Shown: positions 16,683-26,771 of the stretch, piece after piece
Numbering within the stretch: position 1 is the first letter of the stretch
How the letters are laid out: each line of letters begins with the position of its first letter
Assembly (NCBI GenBank): GCA_949840345.1
Contig: CATKWX010000015.1
Span: 1 to 40,757 of the forward strand
Direction: 5' to 3'
Source: an uncultured Eubacteriales bacterium
GTDB lineage: Bacteria > Bacillota > Clostridia > TANB77 > CAG-508
Length of the DNA: 40,757 nt
Made by a program: the position numbers and the translations under genes
Notes under the pieces: generated by a model
Told to the model about the DNA's origin: nothing
What the model saw: only the letters and a program-made list of their open reading frames with translations
Databases searched by the model: none

Positions 16683-17975
16683 TTATATACTCTCCCTTAC
16701 CATAGCGACTAGCTCATCACTATATTTTTTAACAATTTCTTCTGTTTTTGCCATAACAGAAACACGAATTAACTCTTCAGTGCCTGAAGCACGAACAATG
16801 ATTTTACAATCATTATTTAATTCTTTTTTGATTTCATCTATTCGATTATATAATTTTTTATTTTGTAACACTTTTTCTTTATTTTCAACCTTTATATTAA
16901 CCATTAAATCTGCATACATCGAGATATCATCAAACCAATCTTCAAGCAATGTGTTTGTTTCAGTCAATAGCCCAATAACAAGTAAAGCATTTAAAACTCC
17001 ATCTCCTGTGTGAAGAATTTCGGGAAGAATAATGTGTCCAGAGTTTTCTCCACCAATAGACAATTGATGCTCTTTTAAAGCCTCAATAACATACTTATCT
17101 CCTACTTTCGTTTCTAAGACATCAACACCAATCTCTTTAAATTTTTTAATTAAACCTAAATTGGACATTATTGATAAAACAACTGTATTTTTGTTTAATT
17201 TATTTTGAGATCTTAAATAACACGCTAAAAGATATATAAGCATATCTCCATCTATGGTTTTGCCCCTAGCATCGACACATAAAACACGATCCCCATCTCC
17301 GTCAAACGCAAACCCCAAATCGCATTGATGTTCTATTACTGTCTTTTTAAGCAAGTCTAAATGTGTAGAGCCACAGTCTTGATTAATATTATATCCATCA
17401 GGCTGATTTGAAATTACTACCAACTGATTTGTGACTCTTTTAAAAACGGCTTCTGCAGTTTCATAAGTAGCCCCATTTGCACAATCGATTGCGATTTTCA
17501 AATTGGATTTTTGAATGTGTTTAAATAAAAAATCTAGATAAATTTGTTTAGCATTAGCTTCCAATATAAACTTTCCAACATCACCCTCATAGTTTGTTGG
17601 ATGGTCTATAAAATCTTCTAATAACAATTCCTCTGATTCCTTCAATTTAAATCCTTTATTCAATACTTTTATTCCATTGTCAGTATAAGGATTATGAGAT
17701 GCTGTAATCATTACACCTGTATATCCTTTTATGTAAGAATAATAAATTAGTGCCGGTGTAGGAATCACTCCAGCAAAATGTACATTTAACCCTCTAGATA
17801 AACATGCACCAGCAATTGCATAAGAAAGCATATCCTTAGATACTCTTGTATCTGTTGCAATGACAACATCTTTATTATTTAACAAAGATAAAGACATTCC
17901 AAGTTTGCTAACTAAATCCATTGTTAATTTTTTATTTGGAACTCCACGAATTCCATCTGTACCAAAGTATTTCAT
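16683..17975 (-). CDS. glmM: Phosphoglucosamine mutase
   Basis: About 430 residues, slightly shorter than the usual 445-450. It converts glucosamine-6-phosphate to glucosamine-1-phosphate. The N terminus KYFGTDGIRG is diagnostic. The phosphoserine loop is TASHNPYTDNGIK, the metal site DGDGDR, the substrate motif GGENSGH, and the phosphate-binding loop RASGTEELIRV. A TTG at 17981 is in frame, but AAAGGA is eight bases before the ATG at 17975. It follows the flippase gene and is nearly fused to the GlmU-like gene. GlmS is at the head of the same operon, so the operon carries its own supply of glucosamine precursors. Confidence 0.95.
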   Translation of the reverse strand: MKYFGTDGIRGVPNKKLTMDLVSKLGMSLSLLNNKDVVIATDTRVSKDMLSYAIAGACLSRGLNVHFAGVIPTPALIYYSYIKGYTGVMITASHNPYTDNGIKVLNKGFKLKESEELLLEDFIDHPTNYEGDVGKFILEANAKQIYLDFLFKHIQKSNLKIAIDCANGATYETAEAVFKRVTNQLVVISNQPDGYNINQDCGSTHLDLLKKTVIEHQCDLGFAFDGDGDRVLCVDARGKTIDGDMLIYLLACYLRSQNKLNKNTVVLSIMSNLGLIKKFKEIGVDVLETKVGDKYVIEALKEHQLSIGGENSGHIILPEILHTGDGVLNALLVIGLLTETNTLLEDWFDDISMYADLMVNIKVENKEKVLQNKKLYNRIDEIKKELNNDCKIIVRASGTEELIRVSVMAKTEEIVKKYSDELVAMVRESI

Positions 17976-18003
17976 TTTCAAAATCCTTTCTAATAAGAGA
18001 ATC

Positions 18004-19455
18004 TTACTTTCTAATGATTTTTAAAAAAATATGTTTGACATAATCTATATATACTATGCAAGTAATACCAAGCCAGCTTGCTATATATATACCACCAGCT
18101 AGTAAAATATTTGGAATAAAAGAAATAGCATAGAATGCAGCAATCATAATCAGTAAATAAATAAAATTTCTAATCCATTGAACTTTATAAGTTCGTATAA
18201 AATAACTTTCTACTAATATATACCATATCAATAAAACACATAAAGATACAATTGATATAGATGCCATGTTTTTAAATATAAGATAAACAATTAAATTCGC
18301 GATAAAGGATAGACCTAAAACAACCAATGATTTAATAAAATAATTTTTTACTTTTCCAAAGGTCTTATAACAGTTATATTTTATCACCGAAATGCTAGAT
18401 GAAATTGCCAATCCCGGTAATATAATTCTAAATATCTCTAATGAAGAAATATAATTTTTTAAAAAATGACGAATGAAAATATCTAATGGGTAATAAATAA
18501 CTAAGCAGAAAAAAACAAATATCATTAAATAAGAATTAATTTTAGCATAATTATTTTTAATTGTTTCTGGATTCATTCGCTTTAAGGTTGGATACAAAAC
18601 AGTAGAAACTGCTCCAGTAGCTACAGTTATTAAATTTACCATGTTATATGCAAAAGCATATGTTGCATAATCTTCTTTACTAAATAGTATATTAACAAAC
18701 TGCTGATCTATGACAAATACAAATTGAGCAACTAAGTTTGCCAGTAGCAAAGGCATTCCTACTTTAAAAAAACTCTTTATTGCAGGCCATTCTTCTTTTA
18801 TTGAATTTGATTTTCCAAATACTAATTCGCGATAAGAAAAAATATACCATAAAGCTAAACTATAATTTATTCCCAAAACAATAGCGACATATATCGGATA
18901 GGAAGCTATATAATTTGAAAATTTATATAAAAGGTATAAAACGACTACAGAAATCGCAGTAGCACTACATTTAATGATACTACGAAAAGATAACTGTTTA
19001 AACCGCATTGTTATTTGAGATATAAACTCAAAATAGGTAGTAATATTTGTTGCTAAAACATTAAGGGCCACAAATAGAAAAATCAACATAGACCCCGTAC
19101 CTATAAAGCCCAAGGCAATTAAGGAAACAATAAGAGTAACTCCTAATTCTATAAAACACAAAAATCTTGTATATGTTCTAAACTTCGTTTTATCTAAATC
19201 TTTATATTCTTTCCCAGCAAAATATAAATAAATGCCATCAATAAATCCAAAATGAAATAATCCAATATAAGAGGAATATAAGGTAAATGTTTTATAATAT
19301 CCATAATCTGTAACCCCCATTATTTTGGGGATAATAAAGCCAACCAAAATTCCTGATAATATCGTTAGTCCATTACTAATTAAAACAATGATAAAATTTT
19401 GTATAAATTTTCTTTGCTTTGGCTGTTCTTCAATTATAGAATTACTTTCTTCCAT
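18004..19455 (-). CDS. Wzx-type polysaccharide flippase
   Basis: A 483-residue integral membrane protein with about 12-14 hydrophobic segments, starting in NFIIVLISNGLTILSGILVG. This is the layout of the MOP-superfamily oligosaccharide flippases (Wzx/RfbX), which move the lipid-linked repeat unit across the cytoplasmic membrane. The first membrane segments with the early glycine motif (GILVGFIIPKIMG) and the YGYYKTFTLYSSYIGLFHFG loop fit this family. The start overlaps rmlB by 14 bases and has GGAGC before the ATG. With the Wzy-like polymerase and the initiating transferase in the operon it defines a Wzx/Wzy-dependent pathway. Substrate cannot be told from sequence. Confidence 0.88.
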   Translation of the reverse strand: MEESNSIIEEQPKQRKFIQNFIIVLISNGLTILSGILVGFIIPKIMGVTDYGYYKTFTLYSSYIGLFHFGFIDGIYLYFAGKEYKDLDKTKFRTYTRFLCFIELGVTLIVSLIALGFIGTGSMLIFLFVALNVLATNITTYFEFISQITMRFKQLSFRSIIKCSATAISVVVLYLLYKFSNYIASYPIYVAIVLGINYSLALWYIFSYRELVFGKSNSIKEEWPAIKSFFKVGMPLLLANLVAQFVFVIDQQFVNILFSKEDYATYAFAYNMVNLITVATGAVSTVLYPTLKRMNPETIKNNYAKINSYLMIFVFFCLVIYYPLDIFIRHFLKNYISSLEIFRIILPGLAISSSISVIKYNCYKTFGKVKNYFIKSLVVLGLSFIANLIVYLIFKNMASISIVSLCVLLIWYILVESYFIRTYKVQWIRNFIYLLIMIAAFYAISFIPNILLAGGIYIASWLGITCIVYIDYVKHIFLKIIRK

Positions 19456-20464
19456 AATTTTGCTCCATAAATCTCATATATTCTCCTGAGATTATATGAT
19501 TTAACCATTCTTGATTATCTAAATTCCATTGAATTGTAGGCCCAATACCAGTTTCAAAAGTATATTTAGGTTTCCATCCTAACTCATTCATTAACTTAGT
19601 CGGATCCATAGCATATCTTAGATCATGTCCAGCTCGATCCTTAACAAAAGTAATTAAACTTTCAGGTTTCCCAAGTTCTTTTAATATTGTTTTTACCACT
19701 TCTAAATTCGTCTTTTCGTTATGTCCTCCAACATTGTACACTTCTCCATCTTTTCCTTTGCGAACGATTAAATCTATTGCTGTACAATGATCGTATACGT
19801 GAAGCCAATCTCGTACATTAGCTCCATCTCCATAAATAGGGAGAGGTTCGTCTGCCAATGCTTTTTTGATAATTAAAGGAATCAGCTTCTCTGGGAAGTG
19901 ATAAGGACCATAATTATTAGAACACCTGCTAATTGTTATAGGTAACCCAAATGTTCTATGATAAGATTGCACTAGTAAATCTGCAGATGCTTTAGAAGCA
20001 CTATAGGGACTTGATGTATGGATTGGTGTATTTTCTGTAAAGAACAAATCAGGTCGATCTAAAGGTAAATCTCCATAAACTTCATCTGTAGATACTTGAT
20101 GATATCTTTTGATTCCATATGTTCTACAAGCATCCATTAAAGTTTGTGTTCCCAAGATATTTGTTTCTAAAAAAATACTTGGATTTTCAATGCTTCGATC
20201 CACATGCGTTTCTGCAGCAAAATTAACAACATAATCAAATTTTTCTTTCTCAAATAATTCAAAAACATTTTTTCTATCACAAATATTCATTTGAACAAAT
20301 TTAAAATTTGATTTGTTTAATATTGGTTCTAAAGTTTCAATATTTCCTGCATAAGTTAACGCATCAATACAAACAAATTGATCATCTGGATATTCATTTA
20401 CCATATAATGACAAAAGTTTCCTCCAATGAAACCTGCTCCACCTGTTATTAAAAATTTAGACAT
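19442..20464 (-). CDS. rmlB: dTDP-glucose 4,6-dehydratase
   Basis: A 340-residue extended SDR, the expected length. It makes dTDP-4-keto-6-deoxyglucose, step two of dTDP-L-rhamnose synthesis. NAD loop TGGAGFIGGNF (residues 7-17), NFAAETHVDRSI, the active-site block STDEVYGDL, and the Tyr/Lys pair in SPYSASKAS are typical of RmlB. RCSNNYGPYHFPEKLIPL and GANVRDWLHVYDHC complete the family signature. The start overlaps the rmlD end by eight bases, with AAAGGAGTTG upstream. Confidence 0.95.
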   Translation of the reverse strand: MSKFLITGGAGFIGGNFCHYMVNEYPDDQFVCIDALTYAGNIETLEPILNKSNFKFVQMNICDRKNVFELFEKEKFDYVVNFAAETHVDRSIENPSIFLETNILGTQTLMDACRTYGIKRYHQVSTDEVYGDLPLDRPDLFFTENTPIHTSSPYSASKASADLLVQSYHRTFGLPITISRCSNNYGPYHFPEKLIPLIIKKALADEPLPIYGDGANVRDWLHVYDHCTAIDLIVRKGKDGEVYNVGGHNEKTNLEVVKTILKELGKPESLITFVKDRAGHDLRYAMDPTKLMNELGWKPKYTFETGIGPTIQWNLDNQEWLNHIISGEYMRFMEQNYGRK

Positions 20465-21335
20465 TATCTTTCAACTCCTTTAAATATCTTTTTAAAGCAT
20501 CTTTCCAATTTGGCAATAAAGAAAAACCCGCTTGGATTAAACTATCTTTACTCATTCGTGAATTCAATGGACGCTTTGCTTGTTGGGGAATTAATTTTAA
20601 ATATTCTTCTGTAGTAACTGGATTTACTTTAACATCCACCCCTGTTAAACTAAAAATTTCTACTGCGAAATCAAACCAACTTAAAAACCCTTCATTTGTG
20701 GCATGATATATTCCATATTTCTTCGTTTCAATCATATCACAAAGTACTTTAGATAAATCATATGTATAAGTAACAGACCCAATCTGATCACATACAACAT
20801 TCAGTTCTTTTTTTCCATTTTGAGCCAACCGTAACATTGTCTTCACAAAATTATTTCCATTTAACCCAAAAACCCAAGAAATACGAACAATAAAAAACTT
20901 ATCTAAAATAGAGGTCACAAAATCTTCCCCTTGAGCCTTTGTTTTTCCATAAACAGATAGGCCACTTCGATGATCATCGACCTCAAATGGTGTCGTTCCT
21001 AAGCCATCAAATACATAATCTGTAGAGATATAAACCAACTTAGCATTGACCTTTTTACAAGCCTCAGCAATATATTTTGTCCCAAGAGCATTAACTTCAT
21101 ATACTCTTTGAGGGCTCTCTTCTGCTTTATCAACTGCAGTCCAAGCTGCATTATGCATTACAACATTAGGATGATAATTCTCAATAAACTTATAAACAGC
21201 AGCTTCATTTGTAATATCTAAGTCTTCAATATCAATCCCCATTACATCTTGATAGCCACGCTTTTTAAGTTCTCTTATACAATCAAATCCGAGTTGTCCT
21301 TTTGCTCCTGTAACTAAGATTTTATTTTTCTTCAT
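20457..21335 (-). CDS. rmlD: dTDP-4-dehydrorhamnose reductase
   Basis: A 292-residue protein of normal RmlD length; it reduces dTDP-4-keto-L-rhamnose to dTDP-L-rhamnose with NAD(P)H. Dinucleotide loop TGAKGQLGFD (9-18), NAAWTAVDKAEE, YISTDYVFDG and the YGKTKAQGE Tyr/Lys pair are the standard motifs, with VRISWVFG and the RPLNSRM segment in the substrate region. The gene lies between the SDR gene and rmlB; with rmlA and rmlC slightly upstream, the rhamnose pathway is complete but interrupted by three decoration genes. Confidence 0.94.
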   Translation of the reverse strand: MKKNKILVTGAKGQLGFDCIRELKKRGYQDVMGIDIEDLDITNEAAVYKFIENYHPNVVMHNAAWTAVDKAEESPQRVYEVNALGTKYIAEACKKVNAKLVYISTDYVFDGLGTTPFEVDDHRSGLSVYGKTKAQGEDFVTSILDKFFIVRISWVFGLNGNNFVKTMLRLAQNGKKELNVVCDQIGSVTYTYDLSKVLCDMIETKKYGIYHATNEGFLSWFDFAVEIFSLTGVDVKVNPVTTEEYLKLIPQQAKRPLNSRMSKDSLIQAGFSLLPNWKDALKRYLKELKDNV

Positions 21336-21347
21336 TTTATCACCAAC

Positions 21348-22367
21348 TTACCTTATTAAAGTAAAGTATTTTTTTAATTTTACAACCATATCTTGTAAAT
21401 CTTCTAACGAAGTAAAACCAATAGTTTTTATTTTTTCAGTATTTAAACCAAATTTTATAGTTCCTAAATATTTATTATCCTGTTGTTCTTCTATTATAAT
21501 TTTTGAACCAGTTCCTTTTGCAAACAAAAGAGCCAAATTATAAATAGACTCATAAGAATCATCACTTGCGAGATTATATGCTTCCCCATTTTTTCCATTA
21601 AGTAAAACTGTAAAAATCCCTAATATTGCATCTTGAATGGAACAATAAGATCGTTTAGTTTCCCCTTTTGTAGCAAGAATAATATCCCTTTGTTCTATAA
21701 CCGCTCTTGCAAATTGAGCAAAAACACGATTATCTTGATAATTAACACCTGGACCAAAACATTGTCCTAATCTAACTATTTTAACTGGAACTTTATATTC
21801 TACAGCATATGATGCACAAAGACATTCCAACATTTTTTTGCCTTCAGAATAACTATTCCTTACATTTGTACAATCAATAGAAAAATATTCATTCTCCTTT
21901 ATAAACCTATCCTCTATACAATTCCCATAAACTTCCAATGAAGATAAAAAAATAACACTTTGTGTATGACACGTTTGAGCCAATCTTAAAATAGAATTTA
22001 AACCCATTATTGTATCATTAATGACTTCTACAGGGAAGTGAACAAAATAACTAGAATCTGTAGGACTTGCAGTATGAATAATAAAATCGATTGGATAAGA
22101 TATATCTATTTCATTTTTCATTTCTTGATAAATCCATGAAACATTTTCTTCTAATTCCATTTTTTCAACCTTTTCTTTGCTTCTAGCCAAACCGAAAAGT
22201 TTAATATTAAGATGATATTCTTGATTTAAATATTGTAAAAAACGAATCAGATAAGAACCAATCAATCCTGTGCCACCTGTAATTAACACTGATTTGTTTC
22301 TTAATTTTTCTTTGAAAGAAAAATGGTTTGTAACTTCTATTATTTCATTAAGTATCATATTATTCAT
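21348..22367 (-). CDS. NAD-dependent epimerase/dehydratase (extended SDR)
   Basis: A 339-residue SDR. The dinucleotide loop is TGGTGLIGSYL (about 30-40), set back from the start by about 25 residues. The serine motif is FLSSLEVYG and the catalytic pair sits in NSYSEGKKM (Tyr-x3-Lys). VRLGQCFGPG and SYCSIQDA follow. This is the UDP-glucuronate decarboxylase/sugar epimerase-like class, with no precise substrate readable. It starts three bases after the stop of the cytidylyltransferase gene, without a clear ribosome binding site, so the two are probably coupled. Together with that gene and LicD it probably makes and transfers a CDP-activated sugar or polyol phosphate; this is inference. Alternatively it reduces the product of the CapD-type dehydratase. 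Confidence 0.85.
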   Translation of the reverse strand: MNNMILNEIIEVTNHFSFKEKLRNKSVLITGGTGLIGSYLIRFLQYLNQEYHLNIKLFGLARSKEKVEKMELEENVSWIYQEMKNEIDISYPIDFIIHTASPTDSSYFVHFPVEVINDTIMGLNSILRLAQTCHTQSVIFLSSLEVYGNCIEDRFIKENEYFSIDCTNVRNSYSEGKKMLECLCASYAVEYKVPVKIVRLGQCFGPGVNYQDNRVFAQFARAVIEQRDIILATKGETKRSYCSIQDAILGIFTVLLNGKNGEAYNLASDDSYESIYNLALLFAKGTGSKIIIEEQQDNKYLGTIKFGLNTEKIKTIGFTSLEDLQDMVVKLKKYFTLIR

Positions 22368-22370
22368 TAT

Positions 22371-23090
22371 TTATACCAACTTTATTTGTTCATTTTCTTT
22401 AGCATCAAGCAACGCACGTAAAATCAAGAAATCGATAGGTGTAGTTACTTTGATATTATTTATAGGTCCTTCAACAACATACAATTTCTTTCCAAAAAAC
22501 TTCATTAACATCGCTGAATCAATAAAATCATGCTTATTCATTTGATTGGCCTTCTCGTGAGCATTTAATATCTCATGTAAATAAAAACTTTGAGGTGCTC
22601 TTCCCAAAAAACATTTTGAACGATCTAGAGCATCTTCAACATTATTTTCTTCTAATAATAATACTGTTTCTGATGATTTAGCTACCGTAATAGAACTGCC
22701 ATTTTTTTTAACACATTCAATATTTGCTTCAATTGTTTCTACATCAATAATTGGTCTTACACCATCATGTATCAATACAATATCTTTTTGTGATGTAGAA
22801 ATTTTTTTGGCCTCTTTCAATCCATAATAAATCGATTCTTGTCCGTTTCTCCCACCAGAAACAATACTTACAATTTTATTTAAATTATATATTTTCTTTA
22901 AATCCTCTACCATAGGAATATAATCCGCTAATGATACAACAATAATTTTATCAATACCTGGAGTTGACTGAAATTTTTCTATTGTGTGTACAAGAATTGG
23001 TTTACCATGGATCATAAGAAATTGCTTCGGTAAAGAGTTGGAGTTCATTCTTTGACCTGTTCCTCCAGCAAAAATAACTGCAATATTCAT
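22371..23090 (-). CDS. IspD/TarI-family cytidylyltransferase
   Basis: A 239-residue nucleotidyltransferase. The CTP-binding loop is FAGGTGQRMNSNSLPKQF, followed by VHTIEKF, the VSGGRNGQESIYYGL motif and IHDGVRPI with the metal aspartate, and ITVAKSSETV. This is the IspD/TarI fold. Being inside a polysaccharide operon next to LicD, it is more likely to make a CDP-polyol or CDP-sugar for phosphodiester decoration (TarI-like) than methylerythritol-CDP for isoprenoids. The sequence alone does not exclude IspD. AAAGGAG precedes the ATG. Confidence 0.85.
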   Translation of the reverse strand: MNIAVIFAGGTGQRMNSNSLPKQFLMIHGKPILVHTIEKFQSTPGIDKIIVVSLADYIPMVEDLKKIYNLNKIVSIVSGGRNGQESIYYGLKEAKKISTSQKDIVLIHDGVRPIIDVETIEANIECVKKNGSSITVAKSSETVLLLEENNVEDALDRSKCFLGRAPQSFYLHEILNAHEKANQMNKHDFIDSAMLMKFFGKKLYVVEGPINNIKVTTPIDFLILRALLDAKENEQIKLV

Positions 23091-23093
23091 AGA

Positions 23094-23906
23094 TTAGCTC
23101 CTTTCTTGTTTTACCTGATTATAATCCATATATGAATGATTTAAATCCAATATTTCAAAATGTCCTGGAACTCTTTTTTCTTTGGGAGGAAGCTCCATAT
23201 AATCACCAAAAATATGAGTTAAATATGGATCATAATTTTTAATAATCATTAATTTTGTATCTTCAAATTCATGATATATATATTCACTGAAATATTCTTT
23301 AGGGACAATCCCTTTTATCGATCCATCAGGATCGTTCATAAATTGATAATTTTTTTCAGATAGTTTTCTTCTTCTTTTTTGAATTTTCTTATTTAAACCA
23401 TTTGCAGAATGAAATAATCCAAGCAATTTATAAACAAGCATTTTTGATTTTGATGATTTAGAATTATTTGTTTTATTATATCTAACCATTTTTAATACAG
23501 TATCATAATAATATCTTCTTTTTGCGGTTGACATTTTATTTGCGATAGGAAGGATAGGAAAAACATCAACAAATACTCCTTTAATTCGATTGCTTTTACA
23601 CTCTTTTAATGTTGTTCGAGAATCATAAACCTTCATAAATTGCTCTTCATATTCTTTGTTTCCTGGAATATCAAAAGTGAGCCAAGGATGATTTAAAGAT
23701 TTTAAAATATTTATAAACTTTATATAGTCAGCATATACCATACCAATATCCATATCGTCATCCCAAGGAATAAACCCTTTGTGCCGAATTGCACCAATCA
23801 AGGATCCTCCCATAAGTGTATAGTGGATATCATTTTCTTTACATATTTTATCAATTTCAATTGCAATGTTTAATAAACACTCATGTAATTCCTTGATTTC
23901 TTCCAT
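23094..23906 (-). CDS. LicD-family phosphotransferase
   Basis: A 270-residue LicD-type protein. The diagnostic block is TLMGGSLIGAIRHKGFIPWD followed by DDMDIGM (about 32-57): the GG.S G..RH.GFIPWDDDxD signature with the nucleotidyltransferase-fold metal aspartates. A basic middle (KRRYYY, KKIQKRRRKL) and a C-terminal FGDYMELPP motif follow, as in LicD proteins that place phosphocholine or other phospho-alcohols on teichoic acids and capsules. No choline kinase or choline cytidylyltransferase (LicA/LicC) is nearby. The donor is probably the product of the neighbouring IspD-like enzyme. No membrane helix is seen. Confidence 0.88.
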   Translation of the reverse strand: MEEIKELHECLLNIAIEIDKICKENDIHYTLMGGSLIGAIRHKGFIPWDDDMDIGMVYADYIKFINILKSLNHPWLTFDIPGNKEYEEQFMKVYDSRTTLKECKSNRIKGVFVDVFPILPIANKMSTAKRRYYYDTVLKMVRYNKTNNSKSSKSKMLVYKLLGLFHSANGLNKKIQKRRRKLSEKNYQFMNDPDGSIKGIVPKEYFSEYIYHEFEDTKLMIIKNYDPYLTHIFGDYMELPPKEKRVPGHFEILDLNHSYMDYNQVKQERS

Positions 23907-23925
23907 CTTTTATCCCTCTACTACA

Positions 23926-24489
23926 TTAAAATTCAATTTTACAATCCTTTAATAAAGGATGTTTTTTATCCTTTTCAGATAATATTACTTCCTTTATATC
24001 CGGCCATTTTACATTTATATTTGGATCATTCCACATAATACCGCCCTCATCTTCTGGGTGATATAATTCATCACATTTATAACAAAAAGTTGCTGTTTCA
24101 GATAAAACAACAAAGCCATGAGCAAAGCCTCTTGGAACCATAAATTGATTCCCTTTTTCAGCAGAAAGAATAACTCCTTCCCATTTACCGTATGTAGGAC
24201 TATTTTTACGTAAATCTACACATACATCAAAAACTTCTCCTTCTATACAGCGTACAAGTTTAGCTTGAGGATATTGTTTTTGAAAATGAAGCCCCCTTAA
24301 AACCCCTGCTCTAGATTTAGATTGATTATCCTGTACAAAAGTATAATCTAACCCCGCAGCTTTAAAAGCATCTTCTTTATAGGTTTCCATGAAATATCCT
24401 CTTTCATCGCCTAGTTTTTTAGGCTCTATAATATATACATCCTTTATACTCGTTTCTCTAAAAACAAAATTTCCAATTTGCTTATCCAT
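23926..24489 (-). CDS. rmlC: dTDP-4-dehydrorhamnose 3,5-epimerase
   Basis: About 187 residues, a cupin of normal RmlC length. GYFMETYK, FVQDNQSKSRAGVLRGLHFQ (catalytic His in LRGLHFQ), KLVRCIEGEVFDVCVDLR and FMVPRGFAHGFVVLSE are the family motifs, with the Tyr-containing CDELYHPEDEGG. A TTG at 24492 is possible, but AAGGTGA is placed for the ATG at 24489, which overlaps the rmlA TGA by one base. Coupled to rmlA. Confidence 0.95.
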   Translation of the reverse strand: MDKQIGNFVFRETSIKDVYIIEPKKLGDERGYFMETYKEDAFKAAGLDYTFVQDNQSKSRAGVLRGLHFQKQYPQAKLVRCIEGEVFDVCVDLRKNSPTYGKWEGVILSAEKGNQFMVPRGFAHGFVVLSETATFCYKCDELYHPEDEGGIMWNDPNINVKWPDIKEVILSEKDKKHPLLKDCKIEF

Positions 24490-25373
24490 CAATATTTCAC
24501 CTTACCCTCTGCAACATTTAGTAAATGCTTCCCATATTGATTCTTGCTCATTAATTGTCCTTGTGAAATCAACTGTTCTTTTGATATCCATCCATTATTA
24601 AAGGCAATTTCTTCTGGACAACTAATTTTTAATCCTTGATGGTCCTCAATCATTTTAACAAAAGCTGTGGCTTCTGCTAAAGATTCGTGAGTTCCTGTAT
24701 CCAACCATGTTAACCCTCTTCCAAAGGTTACAACATCTAATTTGTTTTCTTTTAAATACATTTGATTTAACGTTGTAATTTCTAATTCACCACGTGCACT
24801 AGGTTTTACCTTTTTTGCTTTCTCACAAACACCACTAGGATAAAAATAAAGACCCGTTACTGCATAATTTGATTTAGGGCTTTTAGGTTTTTCTTCTATG
24901 GTAATTGCTTTCCCATTGTTATCAAACTCAACAACCCCAAACCTTTCTGGATCTGGTACATAATATCCAAACACAGTGGCCACACCATTATAGCAATTTT
25001 CAACTGCTTTTTTTAAAGCATGTTTCATTCCATTTCCATAGAAAATATTATCTCCTAAAATCATACATCCTGGTTCATCTTTTATAAATTCTTCCCCTAA
25101 TATAAATGCTTGAGCAAGTCCATCTGGAGAAGGCTGAACTTTATAACTTAAATTCAAACCAAATTTAGATCCATTCCCCAATAAAGCTTCAAACTTAGGT
25201 GTATCATCAGGGGTAGAAATAATTAAAATATCTTTAATTCCTGCAAGCATTAAGATACTCATAGGATAATAAATCATTGGTTTATCATAAACTGGTAATA
25301 ATTGTTTACTTGTTACTGTGGTCAGTGGATATAATCTTGTTCCACTTCCACCTGCTAATATAATTCCTTTCAT
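24489..25373 (-). CDS. rmlA: Glucose-1-phosphate thymidylyltransferase
   Basis: A 294-residue protein of normal RmlA length, making dTDP-glucose from Glc-1-P and dTTP. The N-terminal signature [13 protein letters not shown], then [27 protein letters not shown], the metal aspartate in LGDNIFYG, and [19 protein letters not shown] are all present, with [11 protein letters not shown] near the end. A strong AGGAGGG is upstream. First gene of the rhamnose block (rmlA-rmlC, then rmlD-rmlB). Confidence 0.96.
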   Translation of the reverse strand: MKGIILAGGSGTRLYPLTTVTSKQLLPVYDKPMIYYPMSILMLAGIKDILIISTPDDTPKFEALLGNGSKFGLNLSYKVQPSPDGLAQAFILGEEFIKDEPGCMILGDNIFYGNGMKHALKKAVENCYNGVATVFGYYVPDPERFGVVEFDNNGKAITIEEKPKSPKSNYAVTGLYFYPSGVCEKAKKVKPSARGELEITTLNQMYLKENKLDVVTFGRGLTWLDTGTHESLAEATAFVKMIEDHQGLKISCPEEIAFNNGWISKEQLISQGQLMSKNQYGKHLLNVAEGKVKY

Positions 25374-25392
25374 ATACCCTCCTATTAACCCC

Positions 25393-26754
25393 TTATCTTA
25401 TATATGAAACTGTCTGAGAATGACTTAAAACAGGAATAGTGCTTTGTTTTATTGTAGTGGTCTTAATTGCAAATTTAGTTACAACAAATTTTAAAATGCC
25501 TATCATAATAATTATGATAATATACCAATTTAAAAAAGTAATAATTTTTTCTTCAAAAAAAGACATAATTAAACCATACATAAATAAAGAGTATATAGGA
25601 ATCATCAAGTCTTTATTTTTAGAACTTAAACTTATCTTATATAAAATTCCATAAAATGCAGCAACGATTATCACTAATAATACAGTCCCTAAGCCCCCAA
25701 AATCAACTAAATATCTAAAATACATTGTATAAACATTTAACTGCCAATATCCATTATTCATAAAAGGTGCTAATATAGATATTGGGTTTTCGATTACTCC
25801 GATATTGATTAAAAAGTTATTTAATGTATTTAATGTATATGCCCCAAAATAAGGACTAGTGTATTCCCCCATGTTTTTTAAATAATAATTAAATGCGAGA
25901 ATTGGTCCACTTGTATATTCAATCAATGAATTCACAATCCCTGTTAAAGTTCCATCTTTCATTCTTTTTAAGAAAACATTTCCAATTACTATAAAGATAA
26001 CAATAAATACAACCCCCGCCAAAAACAAGCCACCTAAAGCTTTTTTAAATAGAGCTTTATTGCTTTTTGAACTATAATAATAAAAATTAAATAAACTTGT
26101 AAATAAATAAGAAGAAATTAAAATAATCGCTTGATTACGTGCTGCAGAAAAGAATGTAAATCCTAAAGAAATAATTGAAAAGATGAAAAATTTTCTAAAT
26201 ATTTTCTTCTTTTTCATGAAAAAATATTTTGTAGCATAATATGTACTTACAATACCTACCGCTAAATTAAATCTCATAAGATAAGTAGAAAGAAAACTAT
26301 ATGATATGGATTCAACTGTATCAGCATATCTTGCCAATCGAAAAACTTCAAAAATGCTAGTCACCTTCCCCACAGCGTTTGCCATTCTCATTAAATCTTT
26401 TAGCAAATAAATAGATGCAAAAATGTAAAAGAGGACTCCTAACACTAAAAAACTATTTCGAAATTTTATTTTTTTATTTTTAATTTTTTCATAATTAAAT
26501 TTAGGCTGTTTTTTTCGATTTAAATTAGTAAATAAAAATGTAATAAATATAAATAACATATTAAAGAGAACTAAAAATAATACTGTAGGTAGTTCTAAAA
26601 TTTCATGTGTTAATTCATAACTAAAACAACAACCAAACGAACTTACACACCAAACACCAGAAAATAGGACAGCAGGGTGTGTCAAATTGAACTTTGACAA
26701 TACAATACTCATTATAAATAATAAAAACATAGATAAAAATAAAATTACATCCAT
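25393..26754 (-). CDS. Wzy-like polysaccharide polymerase
   Basis: A 453-residue protein with 10-12 hydrophobic segments and a long extracytoplasmic stretch (about 300-350, with [14 protein letters not shown] and [20 protein letters not shown]), resembling the O-antigen/oligosaccharide repeat-unit polymerase (EpsG/Wzy-like) class. Wzy proteins share little sequence, so the call rests on topology, the [12 protein letters not shown] loop and position between glycosyltransferases and rml genes. A strong AGGAGGG precedes the ATG. It would join lipid-linked repeat units at the outer face of the membrane. Confidence 0.8.
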   Translation of the reverse strand: MDVILFLSMFLLFIMSIVLSKFNLTHPAVLFSGVWCVSSFGCCFSYELTHEILELPTVLFLVLFNMLFIFITFLFTNLNRKKQPKFNYEKIKNKKIKFRNSFLVLGVLFYIFASIYLLKDLMRMANAVGKVTSIFEVFRLARYADTVESISYSFLSTYLMRFNLAVGIVSTYYATKYFFMKKKKIFRKFFIFSIISLGFTFFSAARNQAIILISSYLFTSLFNFYYYSSKSNKALFKKALGGLFLAGVVFIVIFIVIGNVFLKRMKDGTLTGIVNSLIEYTSGPILAFNYYLKNMGEYTSPYFGAYTLNTLNNFLINIGVIENPISILAPFMNNGYWQLNVYTMYFRYLVDFGGLGTVLLVIIVAAFYGILYKISLSSKNKDLMIPIYSLFMYGLIMSFFEEKIITFLNWYIIIIIMIGILKFVVTKFAIKTTTIKQSTIPVLSHSQTVSYIR

Positions 26755-26771
26755 GATATTCCCTCCTATCC

